Shown: piece after piece, positions 40,201 through 52,600 of the stretch | Layout of the letters: every line of letters begins with the position of its first letter | Numbering within the stretch: the stretch's first letter is position 1 | Assembly: GCA_037954325.1 (NCBI GenBank) | Contig: JBBMNZ010000017.1 | Location: forward strand, 15,019,501-15,083,500 | From: Fistularia commersonii | Lineage: Eukaryota > Chordata > Actinopteri > Syngnathiformes > Fistulariidae | Length of the DNA: 64,000 nucleotides | Direction: 5' to 3' | Translations under genes and position numbers: made by a program | The notes under the pieces: generated by a model | The model's database searches: none | Told to the model about the DNA's origin: nothing | What the model saw: the letters and a program-made list of their open reading frames with translations, nothing else

Positions 40201-43200
40201 GCGAGCTCAAGTATCACCCTTTCATGAAGCCGTGGAATGAGTCGTCTCTTATAGCTCTTTGCGATGCATAGAAACCATCCCCATTTATCTCGGACGGTGC
40301 ACTAACTAGGCGGCGCCGTGTGGATCAGCGCGCATAGACGCCCGCTTGTGATCGACAGGCCGAAGGATAAAAGTAAGCGCTTGATGAATGTGTTTTACAA
40401 TTGTGATAATTCTCTTACGTGCACGTGCTCTCACGCACCCTGGGTAGAATGAATGGCAGAGGAAAAATGGAGAAAGCAAGTCAGACAGTGGAGACGGGGA
40501 AAAAAAAAGCGGAGTGAAATCCAAATGAGGCATCTTCCTCCAGGCTGCTTAAGAGCTAACTCTCAAAACATAAACACACTAAATGGTTTTCTCTAAGAAC
40601 GTGGCACTAGACCTTCAGAATACTGCGTGGGCGAGCCCTGTATGAAACTATTAGCAGTGCGCTATACGGCATAAAACATCCCCAAACAAGAATATGTGTC
40701 ACCTTGGCCTTAGTCAGCCTTGCAATGACCAGTAATCATCGGGACTATTGCACTGAAAACCTGTCAAACAGAATTCAATGGCCACTGGGACGTGATGATT
40801 TGTAGCGTGATTTTATAGCTTGGCAGATAGAAAGCTAATATTACCCTAAATTACCTCATCGGAGAATGCACAGTGTGGCAGTGTGCACGCGGCGATACAG
40901 TTTGCAAACATTTAATTATTGCTCCTGTAGAGAATAACAGCACCTGCCAACAGCGACTTTAGGCTTATCACGTCTTAAAAATGATAATCCCCTATTCGTC
41001 TTGCTCATTCAAAGCGAAAAGCTCATTCTAAATACATCTTTGTTGTATATTTGCTGGCAACATGCAGTTCCTGGGGAGAAAGAAAATAATGACATTATTA
41101 TGGTGAGAATATCTTTCAGCTGAATCAACATTTCCAGCTGTCTCTCTTTGAATGCCTTGTCAGAGAAGCACAAAGGATTTAAAAGCGTGATTTACTTCCC
41201 GACGCAGCGGAATGGAGTCATTCTTTCAGTGGACTACACAAGAGGAATATGTGAGGAAAGCCTCCTTCTAGTTGACATAAAACTGCAGTTGCAGTGGTCT
41301 CACAGAAATTCTTATCTAATCAGATGACAGCAACAGTTATGACTCCCTCCAACCCTCCTGCAAGAGGTTTGCACTCCTACTGTATTTCTCTCCCAGGCCC
41401 TATATGTCTCAGCTACTATTTAACTTTCATTTATCATTTAATTACAAGCTGAAGAATAAAAACACAACGTAGCATTTCACATTAGTCATTTCTGAACTTG
41501 TACCCCCTCTGCCTGAGCAACGGCCCGTCTCACACACACACACACACACACAAACTCCCAGCGCCAACGCCTGTGTGATCTCACCTTGCAAATGCGAGCC
41601 ACTCTGGACAGGATGCTCTTGTCGTTGCCTTCCCACGACACCTCGCGGAAGAAAAAGTATATCTTGTCGTCGTCCGGGTTGTAGGTGTCTGGGATGGGAT
41701 GAGCGTAAATAAATCTGGCCTCTAAAATGAAAAAAAAAAAAGAGAGTACAATTCAGTATGGTTTACTCCTCTATAATTCCCCATTGGTGTGGCTGTATCT
41801 ATTATAAGCTTAAATTTACAAGAGATAATTCCTTAATTGTAGCACTCGGGTTTAAACTGTATATTTAAGCATGCTGACAGCTACGTGCAGATATTCCACG
41901 AAAAAAGATCCGTCCACATCCGTCTTATTTTTCCCCATGTGAATATCCGATTCTTTACATGCCTAAGATTCCGGCGCCATGAACTGTTTGAAGCTGTGCA
42001 GGTATCATAAAGTGTGCACGTTCAAAATCTTTATTCTTGTTAATCTAATTTTCCAATTCATCGATGACCTTTTAACTTTTAACAGAACTTGGAGGAGGAA
42101 ATGTGTCTTTTATTTGGTAACGCTGCCAAAGTAGAGTAGATTCCGTTACTATTTCTGATATACAAGTTGTAAGAATGAGAATGTCTTCCAGACGTTATTA
42201 TACAAATGTCTAATTCACCACAGGTAATTTTGCAATTCCAGATATAATGATATAAAATGTTTCATCAATCAAAAAGTACAGTACATCGTATGATGACAAA
42301 AGTCAATTTATGACAGAAAGAATCCTGGCTGTGGAGCAACATCAGCATCTGCTAATATGATGCAATTCAGTTCAATATAATGTTGTTTTGGCTTTTTTTT
42401 TTTTTTCTTTTTTTTTTTTGGTATTGATTCCCGTGTTGGACCCATGCAGGGACACCCCCTGCCTGAGCCATTTCACAACTGAACAGAAAGAATAGAGAAA
42501 GAAATTGTCTAATGATTCCAGGCTTGGGAATTCTTGCATAATAGAGCTTTGGGGTAACGGGGCAAAAACAGAACAAAAATAAACCGTGCATTATGAATAA
42601 CTGAAAAGAAATATGTGAGGAAAGAAAGGCTGTACAATGTTAGGTCGAGTAGGAAACACTATGTTTTGTGAATTAGAATAATGTCGACTGCTGTCAGAGA
42701 TAACCTTCATATGTCTGCTTTCCACTCTCCATCTCGCTAATGCAGCTGCTTCACAGGGTTGAATCATTTGAACTGATGGGGAGAAAACAGCTCCCACCAA
42801 CCCGACCCAGGGGTTACAGAAGGAAAAACAACCAGCGATACGGACAAAAATCTTAAGATGTGGATAACATAATATTCTAATAACTCTTGTAAATGAGACT
42901 ACACAAAATAAACATATGACCAGATTTTGATAGTTCTGTTAACTAACACAAATGAAAGGCATTTTGTATTTTCTCATTTGTCACGGTGAGGTAATTACTG
43001 CCGTCCCGTAGTTCTGTGTTTTTTTTAGCAACAAGAGAAGCGGTAACAGTAACATTTTCTTTCTTCCTTTCCTTTTTTTGCGTAAATCTCTCACAATATT
43101 ATCGTACAAAACAGCCTTAGTTCTGACGATGATTTGTTTGGATGGAAGAAATGATGAACTCCATTGCATCGGTAACCTTTTAGACACGTTGGCTTCATGA

Positions 43201-43590
43201 CTAACATGAGCAATATATCATCATATAAAATAACCTTAGGATATACAGGACTGTCTCAGAAAATTAGAATATTGTGATAAAGGTCTTATCTTCTGTAATG
43301 CAATAACAAAAACAAAAATGTCATACGTTCTGGATTCATTATAAATCAACTGAAATATGGCAAGCCTTTAATTATTTTAATATTGCTGATTATGGCTTAC
43401 ATCTTAAGAAAACTCAAAAATCATATCTTAAAATATTAGAATATCATGAAAAAGTAATTTTTGTTTTTTTAAATGCATAACAGAAGATAAAGAACTTTAT
43501 CACAATATTCTAATTTCTGAGACAGTCCTGTACATACAGCATCCTTTCCTGTGTTATTTTTATTCCACTGTTTTGTCTTAAAACACACCA

Positions 43591-43643
<53 letters not shown>

Positions 43644-46600
43644 TTTATCAAAAAATTCTAATTTTCTGAGACAGTCCTGTATAGACTTAGTTACCTGGTG
43701 TGCTGACGTGTATTTTTAATTCCTATACGCAATTTCATGTATTTTTGTACCGACTTAACAAAGGCGAAATCCTAACTGAAACAGGATTCTTTAACACTGA
43801 AAAGGGAGACACGGCAGAACCCTTCCCAGCTGCTGCTCTGCCAGACGAACATTAAGATTTTCTCACAGTGACATCATTGGACAAATCAATTTAATAAGAG
43901 CAGCTGTGCTTTTTTTTTTTTCCATCTTTATTTACATGTCAGATGCTCTGGCAGAGTTAAACTTAGAAATGACAGAATAGCTTGGCCTCGGTCCAGAGCG
44001 AACGTGGTGTTCCACGTTCACAAGTGTGACTCCTATCGTCTGTGAGAGACGGCCAAGATTTGTCCGAAATCTTCAGAGGAATTCTTGTTGCCGACCAATT
44101 TGTCAACATCGCAGCGAACAGGGAAGGGTTTCGTAGCTGATTTACAAGTGGAAGTCGGTACTTTGAGCCTGATATTAGGCAACTTCTTTGATCGAGAAGT
44201 TGGAGGATTTCAGGTACTTGGGGGCCAACAGTCCAGAGCGACGGAGAGTGTGGAAAAGAGCTGAAGAGACGGAGCCAAGCAGGTTGGAATGGGTGGAGAA
44301 AAGTGTCAGGGGTACGAAGAGATAGAAGACTATCAGCCAGAGATGCTGTATGGACTAGAAAAAGTAACAATGACCAAAAGACAGCAGGCAGAACTGGAGG
44401 TTGCAGAGATGAAGATGCTAAGGTTCTCTTTGGGAGTGACCAGGAGGGATAGGATCAGGAATGAGTCTTTCAGAGGAACAGCACATGTTAGATGTTTTGG
44501 AGAGAAGGTCAGAGACGCCAGACTGAGATGGTTCAGTCATGCACAGAAGAGGGATCGTGAATTATTGGTAAATGGATGCTGGAATTGGAGCTGCCAAGTG
44601 GGAGGCCTAAAGGAAGACCAAAGAGAAGATTTATGGACGTAGTGAGAGAAGATATGAAGGTAGTTGGTGTGAGAGAGGAGGATACAGGGAAAAAGGGTCA
44701 GATGGAGAAGGTTGATTCGCTATGGCGACCCCTGAAGGGAAAAACCAAAAGGAGAAGAAGAAGAAGAATGAGGCAAATTCTTACAGTTCCTTGAATTCAG
44801 ATGGAAAAGTGTCGTCTTTAGTTGAATAAAATGCAAACACTGGAAAAGAGCGGTGGGGAAAAGTGGACCGAAAGTTACGAACAGCATGTTGCCGTCAGCG
44901 GCCCGCCACCAACATCGGGTCAAATCCGACCGCTGGGTCGACCGCCTAAGAGATTTTCCCTAACTGGAGCAGTAAAGTGCATGACTGCTAACACACTCAA
45001 CAGAAGGTCATTGTTACTCCGGTGAGAGCGGAACCATCTTCCTAGAGAAACACTCAGAAATCATGTGCTCGATCAACACATCCTGAACACGCAGTGAGGA
45101 AGGGGAGCGAGAAATATATGTAATTACTCCAAACATCCCTGGAGTTGTGAAATGTGGACACCATGTGTAAGGATTTAGATCCTGGTGAAAACTGTTGAAA
45201 AACAACACTATGAAACACTCGGGACCGAAGATGCACGCAGAGAGGGGACTGCTTGTGCAGAGATGACTATACATCCCCATGAGTGTGTTTGTGTGTGTGG
45301 TTGTGTGATTAACACTGTGAACTTTGTGGTCCACTGTAAATTCCCAAGGAGGTGCGGTCCCCGCTCTGCTACGGCATTCATATAAAAGTTTCGGCGAAAT
45401 GAATACACGGGCTGTTTCCTCAGCGCTGGAATGCCAATAACCATCCCGCGGCCACAGAGAGACTCTTTGTATCGTTGAAGTGGTCGGACGTTCGGAGAAA
45501 AGCAATAACGGAGTTCGAATGCACCCGGCATGTTAACACGGATCTGTGTTACCGTTGATCCAGTAGTCTTCGGAGACATCGGTGCGGATGTAGTGCTGGT
45601 CCGGCGGAGGGCCGAGGGAGCGTGTGAATGTTGTGTCTTTGCCCAGGAAGTCCGAAGCAGTTCCGACATACAGGTACTGGTCTGGACCGGATTCATGGAC
45701 CGGATTTAAAAAAAAAAAAAATCAGGCAATAGGAGTGTGTTTTACTTCTTCTGGTGCTCTCAATGCTTTCAATACGATTAGAAGTTCCAAGTTTACCTAT
45801 AAGATCATGACATTTTTGGCAATTTGGTGGATTCGATGGATCTCATTAACCTTCCGTCCCACTTTTTTAGCTCACATTTTTCACTGAGTGAGTAACAATA
45901 ACAGTGAATATTGCTTCAAATGCTTCTTATTTGATGTTCAGGGACAAGACAAAATTTGTGGGTTTATTTTGCTTTCTGCCGTAAACCCCTCAGTGAGTCA
46001 AAAAATGACTTGTGATCGATACGCCCTCTCACGCAAACATCTTGAACGCTTTATGTCCAATCGTGGGTGTCGAACTGAACTCCCACAAACCATTGTTTTG
46101 ATTTTTTGAGGTTTATTTGGTGGATATTATCCAAAATGGTCTTGTCATCAGACTGGTTTATATCATTTTGAGACTATGCAACAAACATATGAAACACACT
46201 CGCAGCCAAAGAACAGTCTGAGAAATATCCTCTTGCATCTTTTTCTTGATGGATTAAGTTTGAGCAATGAGTTTGAAACAAAACATAGATCAAAATTCAG
46301 CTAAAGACCTAGTATGACACATGAAACAAAAACATAGTTGCTCAGAAGGGAAACAGGGCTGTGCAGCAATAACACCCCAAGGGCACGATAGAGGTCTGCA
46401 AGTGGAGAATGTGTTAGCCAATCTTACCTGAGAGGACAGAGGTGAATGGCTGTGTTGAATCAAAAGGACATTTCAATCTACCAGACTCAACTGTATTTGG
46501 CAGCAGCTGGAATACACCATCCTGAAAAAGAAAGACGGGATAATATCGTGTCGTTTTGGGCACGTACCGTTTTCCCCCCCTTAATTGTTCCCGCTAACTA

Positions 46601-49600
46601 CTGTACCTGTCGATGACCCGTGATTTCTATGAAAGCACAGTTGGGATGGAAGGCTCCGGTCCCGCAGGCATAGACATGCGTTTGATTATAGTTGTGGAGG
46701 ACCCGGACAAAGTTCGCACATTCCAACTGGGAAAAGAGTAAAAAAAAAAAAAAAAGACAGGATGAACAGGAATGATTAAACCACAAACAACGGCATATAT
46801 CACAATACATATCGGCCAACAGATAATAATGGGGTTGCAATGTCAGTAAACGTGTATTCAGAAACACTTACATTATTTTTGCCCGCCAGTTTGCACATGT
46901 CTACATGGTCACGGGGAGCGGGCCAGTGAATCTAATAACACATAAATGTAATATTTCAAACAGTTTAGAGCAGATTCTTGAGATTTTATTGTTCAGTACT
47001 CATACTTGATATATGTCTGATTGCACTGGGTCCCTTGAGTTGCGCCTGTAACGCTAAAAACAAAAAAAAAGGGGGGGGGGACTAAGCCAGGGCCTCTTAG
47101 CTCTGGTGGAATTCAAACCAACCGTATCATTCGATGAAATGTAAATACTTTTCCCATCAGCGTCCCCCATTTGTATTTCTGCGTCATATTCTTATTTTGG
47201 GTACTTTCCATACATAGAAAATGATCAGGGATTAATAAACAACTTGGTATTAACACCTCCAGATGCTGCTTGTTGAGAAGTTACGCAAAATATACAGTTT
47301 CCCTTCAATGTACCCCGTCAAGTTCACACATGTGTTATAACAGGCTTAGGCGCTTAGCGTGTTACCTCCCCTAAATCCCACCAAGCAGAGCCATCGCCAA
47401 ACTTATTCATGGTTCAAGAGAGCCTGAATACGCATGCAAACACATACACCTTTGCTAATATTAAACCCTCTCATGATACCAAATCATGCACGCTGCTGTA
47501 GAATCCATACATAGTACCGTTATAACATGACGAGATGACTGAGTGCAGTCATTGTTGCAGTCAGTGCTTGGTTTAGGGAGTGAAGCATCAGAAATGAAGA
47601 CACAAAATTGAAGACTGTAATAAAAATGTTAAGGACGTTTCAACTACCAATAGGGGAAAAACACCTGCGTTGCCTGTTAGCAGCTGTGTTTTAGCGTCTG
47701 CAGGGACTTTCATTAACTGAAAATACAACAAGTTTGTGTCTCTGGATCAAATTCGCTGACAAAAACCGGACTCAAATCCCCCAAAAGAATGAGGAGTCAA
47801 TGCCTATCTTCCACGCATCAGTATCGGTGCCGGGAGGGCGTCGGGGCAACAGAAAGGCAACAGTTTGAAAGCAAGTCTAGGAGTTAAAACATCCAGATAA
47901 AGATCAAATAAACACACCGTCGTCCAACTTGCAGGTCAACCTCAGCTGCATAAACACACACTCACGTCTACAAACTTTAACATATGACACCCCAGCAAAT
48001 GCATCGGTGTGTTGTTGTGTATGTGAGCATGGGCAATGTTATTGGGGAAATGTCCGATCGGGTGTCCAGGCAAACACCGCTATCACACCCATCACTAGAT
48101 AAACAGTTTCAGAACATTGTTGACAGAAAGGCAAGGCGTACCCTCAAACGTCACGTGGCTTAGAAAAATAATTGAGAAAAATAAACCTCGGTTTCACTGC
48201 GCCTTCTCGCAAATCATCGTTATAGATTCCTGAAGTGTGGTTAGGAGACGGTTTAATGATGGGCTGCTTGGATTCAACTGTGGATGTTTTACATTGTCTG
48301 AAGCGAAACCAGCGTTTAAATGTATGCAAATTCTAAACGTTCCTGTGCACGAAGACACCGCACATCTTTTGCAACTTGAACTCCCGCCAGCACTATCCGT
48401 CATCCAGAGGCCGCAGAGACTCTTAAATCATCTGTAAACACTTTGACGTGCTCCTAAACAACCTGTCAACGTACGTGAATGTTTCGCCTCATTCTATATG
48501 CTAATTTTGCTTCCACGCCCGAGTACCTTTCTGGGACCTCTGACCAGATTGTCAGGGTCAAGCAGGTAGATGTGATCCCTGGCTCCCAAGAGAAGACGAC
48601 CTCTCTCCTCGTCCAGCAGCAGTGAGTGGGAGAGAAGGCCGTCGGGGGGGCCCATAAAAAAGGATACGCTGCCAGCTTGTTGCAGTTCTGGTTTGGGGAG
48701 AGAAAGACAGATACACAGACAGGGAGAGATTAATTATTTACTTACTGGTGCGAGCTTATTATCGCAGCAGGATTATACTGTCTCTGCTTGTAATCTTTCT
48801 GTGCCATTCACCCATACTAAAATTGTTAAACAAGCGCTGGATTTTCTCTACTGGGGGTGTATCTGCTTGAAATGAAAATTTCTAATCCTCTGTGGGTTCG
48901 TAAAACGAAGCCAAATATATACATGTAGAAACACAGATTGCGAAAACAACATTGCACCTTTCTGGATCTCTCATTGTTGTACGCAGATTTTTAATCAACC
49001 GCCAAGACGTATCAGTGAGGCAAGTTGTTCAAGGCGGATGGGGATACACTCGATGATGATGACCGAGTTTAAGCATAAACGTTAGCTCAAACTGTCACAT
49101 AACTACTTTTGCGTGGTACCTTTTGCCTGATCCATTACATTACAGACATTTGGCAGTGGTTTTATCCAAAGCGACTTAAAAAAAGTGCAATTCAGTCACC
49201 GAAGATCCGAAGAACCGGTCGTCGGAAGTCCGAAGTGACCCCTCTACCAAAAAGCCATCTTTTTCTGGGGGGAGGTCGGAGGCTAAGTGCAATTCGTGGG
49301 TTAGTGCTTGGTAAAGAGGTATGTTTTCAGCGTTGGACGCCACGTTGAAATTGCGTTGCGTTGATTCCAATTTATAGACGTATACGACATTAAAATTCCA
49401 AAAAAATACTACATCTCACGCAAGCTGTTAATGACAGTCGGCCTTCCAACTTTCAAGGTTCATCATGAGCTGTGTTTTCCGGGAGCTGAATATTGACCAC
49501 CATCTCAATGCGGCGGCGTGTCCTTGGGCGCCTTGATCCGAGGAAATCTCTCCTATCATCAGTCGCTGTTCAGAGCACCAGTAAAGCAGCAAGCCTTGAA

Positions 49601-52600
49601 TAAATACTAGCTCAACGCGGGGGAGTCCTTTGGGAGTCACTCTGAAAGGATTGACATTGTGATTACCCTCTCGGTGTGAAAGATTTGAGGGGTTACCGAC
49701 CTTCAATATTTGAACTTGGAGGTTCCCTCCACACTGCGAAATCCAGCTTAATAGCTCAACCTATACACAAGCTCACACACACACACACACACACAGCACC
49801 CCACATGTTCACGTCTTTCACCCCGGCACACAAATCGTGCTCAGTGCAGAATAAACCTCACAGAGATTATGCCTGCTAGCCCGTTGCTAACTTTAATCTG
49901 TTTTGTAAACACACCGGACTGTGAGCCCATTGAAAGAGACTGCATATCTAATGCCGCTTAGCATGAGACCCCGGAGTTTCTCGGATGAGGAAAGACCTCA
50001 GTTCCACAACCGGCTGCCAATCAGCTCTTCTGCAAGGGCCTCTTGTTTTGGATAAGATATCACTTAGATCAGGGGTGAGCAAACTTTTTGGCTCAGGGGC
50101 TGCATTGACTTTTAAAATTTGACAGACGGGCCGGGTCACCACAAGACAAGATACATATTAAAAAAAAAAAAAAAAAAAAAAAAACATTTGTTAGCAGTAC
50201 ATATCAGACTCATCTTACATTTGCTTTGAAATTAAAACCAGCTTGGTTTTGAAGGCTCTGACGTTTGCTTGCATTTCATGCACAAACCGGTTTTTCCCTT
50301 GTAGCTTCACATCCAGCTCATTCATGTGTCAGTATATCCACAGTAAAGGCTAAATCACAAAACCAATCCGTCATTCAGCTCAGGAAAATTCTCAAGTGTT
50401 CTCAAGTTGCTCCAAAAATGAAATAATCTCCTGTTTGAGCTCCCGCATTCATTGATCCAGTTATTCAAATCAAGTATGAAGTCTGTACCGATCTTTAGCG
50501 GGCCGGATTAAGAAGAACAACGGGCCGGATGTGGCCCGCGGGCCGTAGTTTGCCCGCCCCTGACTGAGATCATTGTAATAAAATCGACATCGGTGCTTTC
50601 AGGGAATCATTATCCTCTATTGTGTAAGTACAGATTGTGAATTAAAAGCATGTGTACTGTACTCTCACCCTCAACATTTCCTTTAGACCAACAAACAGGA
50701 ATGAAAAAAAAAAAAGAATAAAAGCACTACCTAATAAAACTTATCTTTGGCTACCTTCCCTCAGTAACTACACCACACCACATGTCTGAAATCAGAAGCA
50801 GGAAGTTGACACTTAAGATACTTTTCTCTCTCAAGGGCTCAGTTAATAAACTTGACCAAAGTCGGTTGTCGAGCATTGAGAGATCATGTACTGGAATGAT
50901 AATTATTTTATGTATAAAGCTACATTTTCAAAAGCAAGAATACGACTAAACTTTATGGCAGCAGGAGTTAGCATATCATTCAGTCCAGAAAAAAGGTGCT
51001 CTGCGCCCCCAGCTTCACCCACACACAACGTTTTACATTCTTGCGTTCATAGTCCGAGAGTAGAATTCACAGACAAAGATGGATATGTACCAGAAGCTCT
51101 GTCTGCTGCAAGGGTGATTTTCAGGGTTATAACGCATCAATCATTTGACATAATTATATGAACTCGATGAGAATCGAGAAACCCTGCTTTGTCACATATC
51201 AGACTTAAAAAGGCTTCACATGTCAGACACGAGGGGTGACCTTGGAGGCTGTTACGTCATTTTTGGATCCAAAAATATGGAAAAATGGTGTGGACGTAGA
51301 AAGCGCTTTCATCAGCTTGATGTTTCAAGGCTGCCGTGCAAGGAGCTTAGCAGACCAGTCAGAAGGTTTTGAGGTTTCAGTGTCTTGCCTGTGGACACAG
51401 AGAGGAAGTACCAAGAATGAAACCTCCAACCTTGCGATCGTAGGGGCGTGCACGCTACCAACTGAGCCGCAGCCGGGTAGATCGCATTGTTTACATCACG
51501 GCAAAAGATTTTTTTTTTTTTTTTTTACGTTTGGCAGGCATATGGCCCTTTTGCTTTTTTTATCCGGCCCGCCAAACTATTTTCTTTGAACATTTTAATT
51601 AATATTTTCAATCAATATTGACTTTAGAAACTCCTTTTTTTTTCCTTTTGTTTAATTTTTCAATGGATGACAATACAAAATAACGTCTATACATTTGTGT
51701 GATCATTCATGATTTTAGAGTTGAAATAACATACCAACAATTTAAATTGCAATTTTACCCAGTTGGCCCTCGCACTGGTCTACGCTGTGCATCTTAATGA
51801 AATTGGAACATAAAGACGACACCGTCAGGAATAACCACATATGTATCTTTCAGAGCAAAGTTCATTGGGTGATGTTCGCTCAATCAGGGAACATTTTACT
51901 TTGATCATTTTTTTCCCCCTTCACTCATTGAAGCTGTGCTTTCACAGAAGAACGATGCGACGTTTGAAGACGCATCACTGCCGGGTTGGTGTTTCTTTTG
52001 AAGACTTTGCACTAATGAGATGATGATAAGGTTGTTGCACTGGTTTAGATTCAGCTTTTGTGTCTTTCTGTGCTTCGGTCGCTCTTCGCTGAGAGAGAGG
52101 TGAACATTGCTCGTTGTTCACAGGAAAGAACCGCATGGTGAAATGGGCATTCTTTTCAAAGAAGAAACATTCTGCCGTCTCGGTGTAAAATATCTGATTA
52201 GTTCCGATCGTGTGATGCCTTTCCAAAATACACTCGGCTCATTTTAACGAAGCAAAAACAATACAATCCCGTCGCCTTAAAAGAAACTACAATGAACTGT
52301 GGAGCTAAACACCAACCTAACTTCTGAAAAAAATGCCGTCCCTCGCAATCCGTTATTCCTTTTGGCCACTTTAACATGTTTATATTGGACACCGGGGACA
52401 TCAATATGAAAGCATTTGCAGTCATACAGGGTTTTGGCAGCTCTTGACCTGAGAAGAGCTTCTTGCTTTAAGTCAGAGTGAGTTTACTTTTACATCTCAC
52501 TTGGGATTCAATTTTATGGAGCAAGACTGGAGTTCATACTTGTTGTTTCTATAGCAGAAACATACCGTGAAGGATGGAGACTTTGAAGTAACATTTGCAC

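Larger units (their letters stand above)
41722..45552 (-). other. sema3d: sema3d intron between coding exons 6 and 7
   Basis: 3.8 kb, holding MITE copy 3 and the sense LINE fragment. T-rich at 42397-42420. Confidence 0.85.

Noticed and set aside
44289..44642. A 117-codon frame considered as a host gene
   Set aside because: Its sequence is the C-terminal part of a LINE reverse transcriptase, followed by the LINE tail.
45014..45696. Overlapping minus-strand frames of 162-163 codons
   Set aside because: Only part of one overlaps a real exon (45553-45681) and in the wrong frame. The rest is intron without domain similarity.
51420..51480. Possible tRNA gene on the minus strand
   Set aside because: A and B boxes are visible, but the arms do not pair as a tRNA and the following body is that of a fish SINE.
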